Shown here: piece by piece, positions 1 to 9,795 of the stretch
How the letters are laid out: the number at the start of each line of letters is the position of its first letter
Numbering within the stretch: position 1 is the first letter of the stretch
Source: Rossellomorea aquimaris
GTDB taxonomy: Bacteria > Bacillota > Bacilli > Bacillales > Bacillaceae_B
Assembly (NCBI RefSeq): GCF_000935355.1
Contig: NZ_JXZC01000006.1
Span: 161,212-225,211, forward strand
Direction of reading: 5' to 3'
DNA length: 64,000 nt
Made by a program: the position numbers and the translations under genes
The notes under the pieces: generated by a model
Told to the model about the DNA's origin: nothing
Database searches by the model: none
The model's input: the letters and a program-made list of their open reading frames with translations, nothing else

Positions 1-36
1 TATCCGGAACTTAAAGCAAAAGGAGAAGAAGCATGA
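1..36 (+). CDS. C-terminal end of an upstream gene, probably pgpH (yqfF)
   Basis: The window opens inside a reading frame that ends [11 protein letters not shown] and stops at 34-36. The stop overlaps the ATG of the next gene (ATGA), so the two are translationally coupled. In Bacillus the gene before ybeY is pgpH/yqfF, a membrane HD-domain c-di-AMP phosphodiesterase whose C-terminus I recall as having a similar YPELK ending. The assignment rests on position and this short tail only. Confidence 0.5.
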   Translation, partial: YPELKAKGEEA

Positions 37-506
37 CATTATTGATCGACTTTATTGATGAAACAGAGAAATTATCCGATGAGGAAACAAATTTGGTGCA
101 AAACATCTTAAACTTTGCAGCAATAAAGGAAGAAGTCGAAGATGATAGCGAAGTATCGGTTACGTTTGTGACGAACGAAAGAATCCAGGAAATTAACCGT
201 GAATATCGCCATAAGGACCAGCCCACAGATGTGATTTCCTTCGCTCTTGAAGAACTGGGAGAAGACGAAGTTGAAATTGTAGGTGGTCAAATTCCACGTG
301 TACTCGGTGATATCATCATTTCCATCGATCGAGCCAAAGAGCAGGCGGAAGAATATAATCATTCATTTTCCCGTGAACTGGGTTTTCTTGCTCTTCACGG
401 ATTCCTGCATTTATTGGGATATGATCATATGGAAGAAATCGATGAAAAGGAAATGTTTCAGAGACAAAAGGACATTTTAGATGAATATGGACTCAAAAGG
501 GACTAA
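33..506 (+). CDS. ybeY: Endoribonuclease YbeY, rRNA maturation factor
   Basis: 157 aa, the usual length of the UPF0054/YbeY family. The zinc-binding signature [11 protein letters not shown] (H-x3-H-x5-H) lies near residue 120, preceded by the conserved VISFALEE and LGDIIIS segments. YbeY is a single-strand-specific metal endoribonuclease taking part in 16S rRNA 3' end processing and ribosome quality control in the cytoplasm. The start is the ATG overlapping the previous stop, with AAAGGAGAAG upstream. The gene overlaps dgkA by 26 nt, so ybeY, dgkA and probably pgpH are one transcript. Family assignment is secure from the motif. Confidence 0.96.
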   Translation: MTLLIDFIDETEKLSDEETNLVQNILNFAAIKEEVEDDSEVSVTFVTNERIQEINREYRHKDQPTDVISFALEELGEDEVEIVGGQIPRVLGDIIISIDRAKEQAEEYNHSFSRELGFLALHGFLHLLGYDHMEEIDEKEMFQRQKDILDEYGLKRD

Positions 507-879
507 GTTCGGCCTATTCAGGTTCTTGAAGTCTTTTGGATATGCCGCAGATGGGATTAAATCTGTATGGGCCACGGAGCAGAATTTCAGGATTCACTCT
601 TGTGTAGGGATCATTGTTTTTATCTTAGCGTATATGCTGTCAGTATCTGCCCTGGAATGGATCATTTTAATTATATTGGTGTTTTCGGTATTGGCACTTG
701 AAACAATGAATACAGCGATAGAAAAAGCAGTGGATCTTTCAACGTCAGACTACCATCCCCTGGCGAAAGCGGCAAAGGACCTTGCTTCGGCTGCCGTATT
801 ACTCTTTGCGTTCTGTACCGCGATTGTTGGTACCATCATATTTCTTCCAAAACTACTTGAGATTATTTCTGCTCTTTGA
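481..879 (+). CDS. dgkA: Undecaprenol kinase / diacylglycerol kinase DgkA
   Basis: 132 aa integral membrane protein with three hydrophobic helices (about residues 40-60, 62-80 and 103-127). It carries the DgkA-family core [14 protein letters not shown] followed by [12 protein letters not shown]. In Gram-positive bacteria this family phosphorylates undecaprenol rather than diacylglycerol, recycling the lipid carrier for wall synthesis. The ATG at 481 lies inside ybeY and is 8 nt after AAAAGGA; a second in-frame ATG is two codons on. A strong terminator follows at 913-958, closing the operon. Confidence 0.94.
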   Translation: MNMDSKGTKFGLFRFLKSFGYAADGIKSVWATEQNFRIHSCVGIIVFILAYMLSVSALEWIILIILVFSVLALETMNTAIEKAVDLSTSDYHPLAKAAKDLASAAVLLFAFCTAIVGTIIFLPKLLEIISAL

Positions 880-912
880 TGGAAGAAACGAAGATGCGAA
901 TACCTGAAAAAC

Positions 913-958
913 AAAGGCTGCAAAAGAGAAATTGTACGATTTCTCTTTTGCAGCCTTT
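913..958 (+). terminator. Intrinsic terminator after dgkA
   Basis: Perfect 20-bp inverted repeat (913-932 and 939-958, beginning AAAGGCTGCA) with a 6-nt loop. The arm ends in TTT then AATTCATTT, so the U tract is short; it may act in both directions. Confidence 0.75.
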
Positions 959-1093
959 AATTCATTTGAAAACGTTCTTATACTTGTATAGAATAAGTGG
1001 AGCAAAGGACAAAATCGATAAATAGTTTGAATTATCTAACTATTTTATTACAAAATGATAACAGCCCATTTTCTTTTATGAAAAATGTAGTAA

Positions 1094-2441
<1,348 letters not shown>

Positions 2442-2552
2442 TGATTAAATTAACAATATTTAGGCCACATCTTTTAGAGAGAAAATGTTCATTCTAATCA
2501 CAAGAAAGCTTATGAAGTCTTGCTAGTTTAAATCCAGAAAGGTGGGTTTTTT

Positions 2553-2696
2553 ATGTTAGACTTAACATGGAAATTTTTTTCGCAGACAGGAAGTATAGAC
2601 ACCTATTTACTTTTTAAGGAGCTTGAAAAGGAGACGGTTGACGATCCTTACAGCTTTGAAGAAGAAACAGCGGAAGTTGATTTTCCTTTAACGTGA
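2553..2696 (+). CDS. yqzL: YqzL family small protein
   Basis: 47 aa ORF beginning MLDLTWKFFSQTGSIDTYL and ending in an acidic tail (DDPYSFEEE...DFPLT). The AGAAAGGTGGG ribosome binding site lies 8-9 nt before the ATG. A small protein of this look sits between era and recO in other Bacillus (YqzL); its function is not known to me. It probably belongs to the era-recO transcript. Confidence 0.85.
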   Translation: MLDLTWKFFSQTGSIDTYLLFKELEKETVDDPYSFEEETAEVDFPLT

Positions 2697-2741
2697 TAAG
2701 TTTGTCATCACCCGGGCGGATTGATGTCGGGAGGTGGCTAT

Positions 2742-3494
2742 ATGCTACAGAAGTGTGAAGGAATCGTTATTCGAACCAATCATTACGGTGAGTCGAACAA
2801 AATTGTTACCATATACACACGGGAATTTGGAAAGATTGGATTGATGGCTAGAGGGGCAAAAAAACCTAATAGCCGTCTATCCGCCATTTCACAATTGTTT
2901 ACATATGGTTATTTCCTTTTTATTAAAGGAAGTGGGCTGGGGACTCTTCAGCAGGGAGAGATGGTTGAATCGTTAAGGCATGTAAGGGAAGATTTGTTCA
3001 AGACGGCTTATGCCACTTACATTGTCGACCTTCTTGACAAAGCGACGGAGGACCGGAAACCGAACCCATTTCTATTTGAACTGCTTTACAAGACCATTCA
3101 CTATTTAAATGAAGACTATGATCCTGAAATTCTTATGCACATATTTGAAATGAAGATGCTCCCTGTATTAGGGCTGTATCCGCATTTGAATGGATGTAGT
3201 GTATGCGGGGAAGCGGATGGTGAATTCGCCTTTTCCTTTAAAGAAAATGGATTCATCTGTCATCGTTGTCTGAGTGAAGATCCTCATCATTATCCGATCT
3301 CGCAAAGCACTGTGAAGCTTCTGAGGGTATTTTACTATTTCGATCTTAATCGATTGGGGAATATTTCGGTAAAAGATGAAACAAAACGTCAATTGAAGCG
3401 GGTAATCAGGACTTATTACGATGAAAATTCAGGTTTAACATTAAAATCCAGAAGGTTCCTGGACCAGATGGATAACCTAAAGGACTTATTCTAG
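2742..3494 (+). CDS. recO: DNA repair protein RecO
   Basis: 250 aa from the ATG at 2742 (preceded by GGGAGGTGG); an in-frame TTG at 2721 has no good ribosome site. The N-terminal OB fold begins [14 protein letters not shown]; a central region holds a zinc-binding CSVCGE and CHRC set (about residues 153-180). RecO loads RecA on SSB-covered DNA with RecR and helps anneal single strands. The usual location after era/yqzL supports the call. A strong terminator follows. Confidence 0.95.
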   Translation: MLQKCEGIVIRTNHYGESNKIVTIYTREFGKIGLMARGAKKPNSRLSAISQLFTYGYFLFIKGSGLGTLQQGEMVESLRHVREDLFKTAYATYIVDLLDKATEDRKPNPFLFELLYKTIHYLNEDYDPEILMHIFEMKMLPVLGLYPHLNGCSVCGEADGEFAFSFKENGFICHRCLSEDPHHYPISQSTVKLLRVFYYFDLNRLGNISVKDETKRQLKRVIRTYYDENSGLTLKSRRFLDQMDNLKDLF

Positions 3495-3524
3495 TTTATA
3501 ATGCTGCTTGTGATGATATAGAAA

Positions 3525-3557
3525 GGGCCCATTCACCATGGTGAATGGGCCTGTTTT
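3525..3557 (+). terminator. Intrinsic terminator after recO
   Basis: Near-perfect palindrome (GGCCCATTCACC / GGTGAATGGGCC) followed by TGTTTTTT. It ends the era-recO transcript and lies immediately before the repeat pair. Confidence 0.88.
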
Positions 3558-3560
3558 TTA

Positions 3561-3686
3561 TGTGTCTGCTAGCTCCGGGGCTTAGAGGCTCGAGGTCATA
3601 AGTCAAACATATCAAAAAGGCAAAGAACGCCTTTCCGGTATGTTCGCCTTATGCTTGTCGCCTCTGGGCAAAGCCCCTCCGCTTTA
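3561..3686 (+). repeat. Structured dispersed repeat, copy A
   Basis: About 125 nt starting with a CTGCTAGCTCC-type end and closing with CCTCCGCTTTA. It can fold as nested stems: GGGGCTT (3577-3583) with AAGCCCC (3671-3677), AGAGGC with GCCTCT, a CATAAG/CTTATG pair, AACATATC with GGTATGTT, and a terminal AAAGGC/GCCTTT hairpin around AAAGAAC. Several of these arms differ from other copies while staying complementary. It is non-coding and lies just past the recO terminator. Confidence 0.85.
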
Positions 3687-3814
3687 TGTGTCTGCCAGCT
3701 CCGGCGGCTAGAGGCTCGAGGTCATAAGTCAACCCTGCCAAAAAGGCAAAGAACGCCTTTCCGGCAGGGCTGTCTTATGCTTGTCGCCTCTGAACGAGCC
3801 GCCTCCGCTTTAGG
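3687..3814 (+). repeat. Structured dispersed repeat, copy B
   Basis: Tandem neighbour of copy A in the same orientation. Here the outer stem is GGCGGCT (3703-3709) with AGCCGCC (3797-3803), followed by AGAGGC/GCCTCT and the variable arm CCCTGCC/GGCAGGG. The core hairpin AAAGGC-AAAGAAC-GCCTTT is identical to copy A. It abuts the 3' end of the convergent glyQS gene, with only a few bases between. Confidence 0.87.
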
Positions 3815-3816
3815 TT

Positions 3817-5199
3817 TTAAAATTTAATTTTCTCTTGCAAGAACGCCTTGACTTCGCTGATCGGCATTCTGACCTGCTCCATTGTGTCTCGGTCACGTAC
3901 GGTCACTTGACGATCTTCAACGGAGTCAAAATCAAATGTGATACAGAAAGGTGTACCGATTTCATCTTGACGACGGTAGCGTTTACCGATGGATGCTGTT
4001 TCGTCGAAGTCAATCATAAGATCCTGTGATAATTCTTCATATACCTTGAATGCATCATCAGATAACTTCTTGGAAAGTGGCAGAACCGCTGCCTTGAATG
4101 GAGCCAGTGCCGGATGGAAGCGGAGCACTGTACGTGAATCATTTTCAAGTTCTTCTTCTTCAAATGCGTCACATAAGAACGCAAGTGTTACACGGTCTGC
4201 TCCAAGAGACGGTTCGATACAGTATGGTACATACTTCTCATTGGTTTGCGGATCCATGTAGTGGAAGTCCTCATTCGAATGTTCCATATGACGCTTCAGG
4301 TCAAAGTCTGTACGATCTGCTACACCCCAAAGTTCTCCCCAGCCGAATGGGAATTTGTATTCGATATCCGTTGTTGCGTTACTGTAATGGGATAATTCAT
4401 CTTTATCATGATCACGTAAACGCATGTTATCTTCGTTCATTCCCAAGTTAAGTAACCAGTTTTTACAGAATTCACGCCAGAATGAGAACCATTCAAGGTC
4501 TTCACCCGGTTTACAGAAGAATTCCAGTTCCATTTGTTCAAATTCACGTGTTCTGAATGTGAAGTTACCAGGTGTAATTTCATTACGGAAGCTTTTTCCG
4601 ACTTGTGCAATACCGAATGGCATTTTCTTACGCATTGAGCGCTGAACATTTTTAAAGTTAACAAAGATCCCTTGTGCCGTTTCAGGGCGAAGGTAGATTT
4701 CATTTGTTGAAGATTCGGTAACCCCTTGATGAGTTTTAAACATTAAATCGAATTGACGGATATCCGTGAAGTCCTGACTTCCGCAATCAGGGCACACGAT
4801 GCTGTGCTCCTTGATGATTTCTTCCATTTTCTCAAACGAAAGTCCATCCACGATCATTTCAATACCTTTTTCTTCAAGGGCATTTTCAATGATTTTGTCT
4901 GCACGATGACGCGTTTTACACTGCTTGCAATCAATCATCGGGTCATTGAAGTTTCCAACGTGACCAGAGGCTACCCATGTTTGTGGATTCATTAAAATAC
5001 TTGCATCCAGACCCACATTGTATGGGGACTCCTGAACGAATTTTTTCCACCATGCTTTTTTAATATTGTTTTTTAATTCTACACCTAATGGACCGTAATC
5101 CCAGGTGTTAGCGAGTCCTCCGTAGATTTCAGAACCCGGGAAAACAAATCCGCGATGCTTTGCTAAATTTACTACTTGTTCCATTGACATAAAAGTCAC
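3817..5199 (-). CDS. glyQS: Glycyl-tRNA synthetase (dimeric, eukaryote/archaeal type)
   Basis: 460 aa single-chain class II synthetase, not the two-gene glyQ/glyS alpha2beta2 enzyme that B. subtilis carries at this place. Visible landmarks: N-terminal [16 protein letters not shown] (strong family signature), motif 2 FRNEITPG with [14 protein letters not shown], motif 3 [10 protein letters not shown], and a C-terminal anticodon-binding domain. Two CxxC pairs (CKQC near 96, CPDCG near 137) could bind zinc. It charges tRNA-Gly. The ATG follows AAAAGGAGTGAC on the minus strand. Expression is set by the T-box leader directly upstream. Confidence 0.96.
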   Translation of the reverse strand: MTFMSMEQVVNLAKHRGFVFPGSEIYGGLANTWDYGPLGVELKNNIKKAWWKKFVQESPYNVGLDASILMNPQTWVASGHVGNFNDPMIDCKQCKTRHRADKIIENALEEKGIEMIVDGLSFEKMEEIIKEHSIVCPDCGSQDFTDIRQFDLMFKTHQGVTESSTNEIYLRPETAQGIFVNFKNVQRSMRKKMPFGIAQVGKSFRNEITPGNFTFRTREFEQMELEFFCKPGEDLEWFSFWREFCKNWLLNLGMNEDNMRLRDHDKDELSHYSNATTDIEYKFPFGWGELWGVADRTDFDLKRHMEHSNEDFHYMDPQTNEKYVPYCIEPSLGADRVTLAFLCDAFEEEELENDSRTVLRFHPALAPFKAAVLPLSKKLSDDAFKVYEELSQDLMIDFDETASIGKRYRRQDEIGTPFCITFDFDSVEDRQVTVRDRDTMEQVRMPISEVKAFLQEKIKF

Positions 5200-5226
5200 T
5201 CCTTTTCATCATGTATGTAAATAAAA

Positions 5227-5445
5227 TAAAAAAGCTCGTCCCTAGGCGCATGGCCTAGGGACGAGCTTGATACTCGCGGTTCCACCCTAGTTGATATACG
5301 TCATACATACATGTATACCCACTTTTAAATGTTAAAATTGCTCGGGATTGCCTTTTCCTTGCTTTCCAGGCTTTCACCATCCCTGGTCGCTTGAGTGCAG
5401 CAAGTACTTATCGATCCGTCATAGCATTATTGGTTTAAGATGAAG
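5227..5445 (-). promoter_or_regulatory. Glycine T-box riboswitch upstream of glyQS
   Basis: On the minus strand the leader contains the T-box antiterminator sequence AGGGTGGAACCGCG (complement of 5275-5288), then a 16-bp terminator hairpin (5232-5247 with 5253-5268) and a U run. Stem I shows the apical GGGATGGTG loop. Pairing of CTTGCT with AGCAAG and GGAT with ATCC leaves an internal loop containing AGTA on one side and GGC followed by A on the other; GGC (complement of 5350-5352) is therefore the likely specifier, a Gly codon matching the downstream enzyme. Uncharged tRNA-Gly should favour read-through. The 5' boundary is approximate. Confidence 0.93.
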
Positions 5446-5665
5446 ATATTTTATCATGATGCTTGAATAAATACAACCATCGATCTTATGAAGAGAAAAG
5501 ATTTGAAGTTTGTATCAAAAAAAGATACTCTTTGTAAAGTGAAATTTAAAATATAGTGTTGACACAATAGAATGATAATATGCTCTTTTCATTTTAATTA
5601 AATAGTATATAATATTTCATATAAAGTATAACATAAATAGTCTGTTCGTTAGGTGGTGAGTAACA

Positions 5666-6292
5666 ATCGAACTTAATAAGCGTCAAGAACATATTCTACA
5701 AATAGTTAAAGACAACGGACCTATCACTGGTGAACAAATCGCCGATCAATTAAACTTGACCAGGGCGACCCTCAGGCCTGATCTGGCCATCCTAACCATG
5801 GCGGGTTATCTGGATGCCCGTCCAAGAGTGGGGTATTTCTATACAGGGAAAACAGGAACGCAGCTGTTGACAGAAAACCTAAACAAAATATATGTTAAAG
5901 ATTATCAATCGATTCCTGTAGTGGTAAACGAAAATGTTTCTGTGTATGATGCTATTGTTACGATGTTCCTGGAGGACGTAGGAACATTATTCGTAGTGGA
6001 TGCCAATACGTACTTAGTTGGAGTTCTTTCCCGTAAGGATCTTTTAAGAGCGAGCATCGGGAAGCAGGAACTTAGTACCTTGCCGGTGAATATTATTATG
6101 ACGAGAATGCCCAATATCACTGTCTGTGAAAAAGATGACCAGCTAATAGGCGTTGCCAAAGACTTGATCCATAAGCAAATTGACTCCGTTCCTGTGATTA
6201 AGAAAACGGAAAAAGGCGATTTAGAAGTAATAGGCAGAATTACGAAAACGAATATCACGAAAGCATTTGTAGCGTTAGCAGATGAATATTAG
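5666..6292 (+). CDS. ccpN: Transcriptional repressor CcpN (HTH plus CBS pair), start codon abnormal
   Basis: CcpN represses gluconeogenic genes (gapB, pckA) on glucose. Reading from 5666 gives IELNKRQEHILQIVKDNG, a complete N-terminal winged helix (to about 65), followed by two CBS domains (VSVYDAIVTMFLEDVGTLFVVD and LIHKQIDSVPVI); 208 aa, the expected family length. There is no ATG, GTG or TTG in frame until TTG at 5756, which lies within the recognition helix (LTRATLRPDL). The frame runs back only to the stop at 5657-5659. AGGTGGTGAG at 5651-5660 is a good ribosome site about 9 nt before ATC at 5666. Alternatively GTG at 5656 is the ancestral start and one extra A near 5662-5663 breaks the frame. 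Same operon as ppsR. Confidence 0.85.
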   Translation: MELNKRQEHILQIVKDNGPITGEQIADQLNLTRATLRPDLAILTMAGYLDARPRVGYFYTGKTGTQLLTENLNKIYVKDYQSIPVVVNENVSVYDAIVTMFLEDVGTLFVVDANTYLVGVLSRKDLLRASIGKQELSTLPVNIIMTRMPNITVCEKDDQLIGVAKDLIHKQIDSVPVIKKTEKGDLEVIGRITKTNITKAFVALADEY

Positions 6293-6308
6293 AAGGTGGT
6301 GAACGATC

Positions 6309-7118
6309 GTGAAAGAACCGATCATCTATGTTGTATCCGACTCGGTAGGTGAAACTGCTGAACTAGTCACAAAAGCGGCGATTAGCCAATTCAATGGTTC
6401 CAATACGGTCATTAAACGCTTTCCGTATGTAGAGGACCTGGAACATATCGACGAAGTGATTTCCTTAGCGAAATTAAATCAGGGGCTTATTGTTTACACC
6501 TTGGTTAAGCCGGATATGCGTGCCTATATCAAAAAAGAAGCTGAAAGAGAAGAGTTATACGCTTTCGATATTATCGGTCCATTAATGGATAAATATCAAT
6601 CAGCATACCAAAAGGAACCATTGTTCGAGCCAGGAACGGTAAGGAAGCTGGATGATGATTACTTTAAGAAAGTAGAAGCCATTGAGTTTGCCGTTAAGTA
6701 CGACGACGGGAGAGATCCCCGCGGTATTCTTAGAGCGGATATTGTCTTAGTGGGTGTTTCCAGAACATCGAAAACGCCATTATCACAATACCTTGCACTG
6801 AAGAGAATTAAAGTGGCCAATGTACCACTCGTACCGGAAGTCGATCCCCCGGAGGAATTATTCATGGTTTCTCCGAAGAAATGCTTCGGGTTAAAGATCA
6901 GCCCTGAAAAGTTGAATACAATCCGCCGTGAAAGATTAAAGTCACTGGGATTGAATGATCAGGCAAGCTATGCAAATATTCAACGGATTGAAGATGAGCT
7001 GAAATATTTCGAGAAAATAACCGATCGGATAGGGTGTCATGTGATTGATGTAACGAACAAAGCGGTTGAAGAAACAGCGAATGTCATTACCAATATCTAT
7101 CAGCACTCAAACGATTAA
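6309..7118 (+). CDS. ppsR: PEP synthase / pyruvate phosphate dikinase regulatory protein (YqfL)
   Basis: 269 aa, complete DUF299 protein: N-terminal [13 protein letters not shown] and a P-loop-like [11 protein letters not shown] (about 150-160) that binds the nucleotide. The family is a bifunctional Ser/Thr kinase and pyrophosphorylase acting on PEP synthase or PPDK. In Bacillus it sits directly behind ccpN and modulates CcpN activity. Start GTG at 6309 with GAAGGTGGTGAAC upstream, 16 nt after the ccpN stop, hence cotranscribed. A terminator follows. Confidence 0.93.
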   Translation: MKEPIIYVVSDSVGETAELVTKAAISQFNGSNTVIKRFPYVEDLEHIDEVISLAKLNQGLIVYTLVKPDMRAYIKKEAEREELYAFDIIGPLMDKYQSAYQKEPLFEPGTVRKLDDDYFKKVEAIEFAVKYDDGRDPRGILRADIVLVGVSRTSKTPLSQYLALKRIKVANVPLVPEVDPPEELFMVSPKKCFGLKISPEKLNTIRRERLKSLGLNDQASYANIQRIEDELKYFEKITDRIGCHVIDVTNKAVEETANVITNIYQHSND

Positions 7119-7133
7119 CTTTTAACTTTAAAA

Positions 7134-7179
7134 GGAATGATACTTTCCCTGAATAAAGCGGAAGGATCATTCTTTTTTT
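7134..7179 (+). terminator. Intrinsic terminator after ppsR
   Basis: Imperfect stem GAATGATACTTTCC with GGAAGGATCATTC followed by seven T. Confidence 0.8.
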
Positions 7180-7230
7180 GGTGAACATAACCAGAAGGAC
7201 AGAAAGGTTTCATTTCTTGAGTTTTTATAG

Positions 7231-7259
7231 TGGTCAAACTTGTCCGATTATACTATAAT
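7231..7259 (+). promoter_or_regulatory. Candidate sigma-A promoter for yqxD-dnaG-sigA
   Basis: TGGTCA (7231-7236), 17-bp spacer, perfect TATAAT (7254-7259). The roughly 160-nt leader that follows holds two small palindromes, GTTTAGACTAAAC at 7290-7302 and ATTAAAATT-CGAC-AATTTTAAT at 7350-7371, either of which could be an operator or a short hairpin. No other gene is visible in 7119-7423. Confidence 0.6.
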
Positions 7260-7423
7260 AAAAAATTGTGATAAAAATATTTAAAATAGGTTTAGACTAA
7301 ACTCTTAAGGAATAAACTAATTATTGTGATATGTCAAGTCTCGTCTCAATTAAAATTCGACAATTTTAATCAAATCTCTAGGAAAGTTCATAAAGAGAGA
7401 AGGATAATACGGAGTGATGTAGA

Positions 7424-7900
7424 ATAGTTAGTATTAGCGAACATAAGTCTACCGTCTATGTAGATGCAGATGCTTGCCCGGTAAAACAGGAAATCATTAA
7501 AATTACCAGTGGATATGGCTTTGAAATTGTTTTTGTTGCTTCTCATGCCCATAGGAAGAACGAACCCGACCAAGGTACGTGGGTATATGTAGATAGTTCG
7601 AAAGAAGCGGCCGACTTATACATTATGAATCATGTCAGACCTCAAGATGTCCTGGTAACTCAGGATATTGGATTGGCAAGCCTGGTCTTGCCGAAAAAAG
7701 TTTATGCCATCTCTCCCCGGGGAAAAGCCTACAGGGAAGAGAGTATAGTCACCGCACTCGATTATCGATACGTCGCAGCAAAAGAACGCCGTAGAGGAAA
7801 CTATGGTAAAGGTCCTAAACCTTTTACAAATGAAGACAGAGAAACATTTTGTATTTCCTTCGATAAAATCTTGTCGGAAATTGCAGGAGAATCGGAATAA
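7424..7900 (+). CDS. yqxD: YqxD/YaiI family protein (UPF0178, DUF188), start codon abnormal
   Basis: The conserved N-terminus STVYVDADACPVKQEI is encoded from about 7448, followed by VFVASHAH, DVLVTQDIGLASL and AKERRRGNYGKGPKPFT: a whole DUF188 protein of unknown biochemical role (a PIN-like fold has been proposed). The frame is open only from 7418 and contains no ATG, GTG or TTG before the ATG at 7625, which would delete the first third including the DADACP motif. ATA at 7424, nine nt after GGAG (7411-7414), is the best-placed initiator; ATT at 7433 is too far. Either a rare start codon is used or the start has been lost. Gene sits upstream of dnaG as in B. subtilis. Confidence 0.8.
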   Translation: MVSISEHKSTVYVDADACPVKQEIIKITSGYGFEIVFVASHAHRKNEPDQGTWVYVDSSKEAADLYIMNHVRPQDVLVTQDIGLASLVLPKKVYAISPRGKAYREESIVTALDYRYVAAKERRRGNYGKGPKPFTNEDRETFCISFDKILSEIAGESE

Positions 7901-7944
7901 GTACAGAATGGATTAAGAGGGTAAATAAAAACAGGTGATAAATC

Positions 7945-9759
7945 GTGTCTGAAAGAATCCCTGAAGATAAGTTAAATAAAATTTTATCGTCAACTGATAT
8001 CGTAGATGTCGTCAGTGATTATGTACAACTGAAGAAGCAGGGACGAAATTATTTTGGTTTGTGTCCGTTTCATGGAGAGAATACTCCATCTTTTTCTGTT
8101 TCCCCTGACAAACAGATATTTCACTGCTTCGGATGCGGAGCCGGAGGAAATGCGTTTACATTTCTAATGGATGTTGATGGGTTAAGCTTCCTGGAAGCAG
8201 CGCAAAAGCTTGGCTCTAAAGTAGGAGAAGAAATCTCCATACAAACCACTTCTTCATCTGAAAGGGAGCTTCCCCCTCAAGAAGATGAAAAGCAAATGAT
8301 GGAAGCTCATGAGTTATTAAGTAAATTTTACCACCATCTCCTTCTAAATACAAAGGAAGGTCAGGAAGCCCTCGAATATTTGTTGGCCCGGGGGTTTACG
8401 ACTGAAAGTATTACTAAATTTCAGATTGGGTGGTCACTTCCAAGCTGGGATTTTACGGTTAAGTTTCTTCAGAAACGAGGCTATTCCCTTGAACTGATGG
8501 AAGAGGCGGGTTTACTTGTTAGAAGAGAAAGAGACAATTCCTTCCTGGATCGCTTCAGAGGAAGAATCATGTTTCCTATAGTCGATACCAAAGGGAACAC
8601 GGTCGCCTTTTCAGGAAGAAGCATCGATTCAAATGATGAACCGAAGTACTTAAACAGTCCGGAAACGAAAATTTTCAACAAGAGCAGCATTCTTTATAAT
8701 TATCACGGCGCACGCGCAATGATTAGAAGAAAACAACAGGCCGTCCTGTTTGAAGGATTTGCCGACGTTATCTCGGCAAATGAAGCAGAAGTGGAAAATG
8801 GGGTAGCCACTATGGGTACTTCATTGACAGAGCAGCAAATCGGGTTGCTCAAGCGCTTAACGGATTCCGTAATCATTTGTTATGATGGTGATTCTGCCGG
8901 GGTGGAAGCTGCATTTCGGGCAGGGAATCTTCTTCACAATCATCAGCTGAATATTCGTATCGCTACAATACCAGAACAATTAGACCCTGATGACTACATT
9001 TCCAAATATGGTGCAGCAAAGTTTCAACAAGATGTAATAGGGGCAAGCTTAACGTTCATGGCATTTAAGCTTCGGTATTATAAGCTGAAGAAAAACTTAA
9101 ATGATGAAGGAGATCGCCTGAAGTATATAGAAGAAATACTTAAGGAAATTACTCAATTGAGTAAGGCGGTTGAAAAGGATTATTATTTAAGGTATTTGGC
9201 GGATGAGTTCGAACTATCTTTAGAGGCTCTTCAAGAGCAGTTAACTGAACTGGAAGGCCCGGAGAAGCGGAAGTCTAAACCACCTAAACAGATAGGTATG
9301 CAAGGCAATTTCTCCAGACAGACCCAGTCAAAATTGTTGCCCGCTTATCAGACTGCCGAGAGAAGATTAATTGCCTATATGCTTAAGGATCCGAATATCG
9401 CTTACAAGGTGCAGGAGTGGCTTGCAGGTACTAACCTTAATATTGATGAACATCAGGCTATTATTACTTATTTATTGGGTTATTATGAAGAAGGTCTGCC
9501 TCCAAGTGCCAGTGCCTTTATTGGGTACCTACCCGATGAGAGGTTAAGAAGGATCGTAACGGACATTGAAATGATGTCAATAAGCGAAGAAAGTACGGAC
9601 CAAGAATTACTGGATTATGTCAATCAGGTGTTAAAACATCAAAAGATGTTGAGAATAAAAGAAAAAGAAGTGGAAAGAAAAGAAGCAGAACGACTGAAGG
9701 ATTACCGAAAAGAAGCACAAATAGCAATGGAAATCTTACAGCTGCGTAAGTCTCTATAA
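7945..9759 (+). CDS. dnaG: DNA primase
   Basis: 604 aa. N-terminal CHC2 zinc finger (CPFHGENTPSF...FHCFGCGAGG, about 41-66), central TOPRIM domain (LFEGFADVISANEA and the acidic CYDGDSAG, about 265-320), and a helical C-terminal DnaB-interaction domain. It makes the RNA primers at the replication fork. GTG start at 7945 follows AGGTGATA. It precedes sigA by 36 nt, the conserved macromolecular-synthesis operon of Firmicutes. Confidence 0.97.
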   Translation: MSERIPEDKLNKILSSTDIVDVVSDYVQLKKQGRNYFGLCPFHGENTPSFSVSPDKQIFHCFGCGAGGNAFTFLMDVDGLSFLEAAQKLGSKVGEEISIQTTSSSERELPPQEDEKQMMEAHELLSKFYHHLLLNTKEGQEALEYLLARGFTTESITKFQIGWSLPSWDFTVKFLQKRGYSLELMEEAGLLVRRERDNSFLDRFRGRIMFPIVDTKGNTVAFSGRSIDSNDEPKYLNSPETKIFNKSSILYNYHGARAMIRRKQQAVLFEGFADVISANEAEVENGVATMGTSLTEQQIGLLKRLTDSVIICYDGDSAGVEAAFRAGNLLHNHQLNIRIATIPEQLDPDDYISKYGAAKFQQDVIGASLTFMAFKLRYYKLKKNLNDEGDRLKYIEEILKEITQLSKAVEKDYYLRYLADEFELSLEALQEQLTELEGPEKRKSKPPKQIGMQGNFSRQTQSKLLPAYQTAERRLIAYMLKDPNIAYKVQEWLAGTNLNIDEHQAIITYLLGYYEEGLPPSASAFIGYLPDERLRRIVTDIEMMSISEESTDQELLDYVNQVLKHQKMLRIKEKEVERKEAERLKDYRKEAQIAMEILQLRKSL

Positions 9760-9795
9760 AAAGGTATTGTAAGGAAGTTGGAAGGAGGGGAACAA

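Noticed and set aside
3561..3814. Repeat clusters as a CRISPR array or insertion sequence
   Set aside because: Units are about 125 nt, nested palindromes without uniform spacers; no transposase ORF and no cas genes in the window.
4437..4703. 88-aa minus-strand ORF inside glyQS
   Set aside because: Same strand but a different frame inside a conserved gene; no independent start signal.
3835..4995. Several plus-strand ORFs of 64-117 aa opposite glyQS
   Set aside because: They are antisense shadows of a strongly conserved synthetase; no ribosome sites and no recognisable protein features.
5563..5640. TTGACA at about 5563 as a ccpN promoter
   Set aside because: The nearest -10-like boxes (GATAAT, TATAAT) are at the wrong spacing, so no promoter is claimed.
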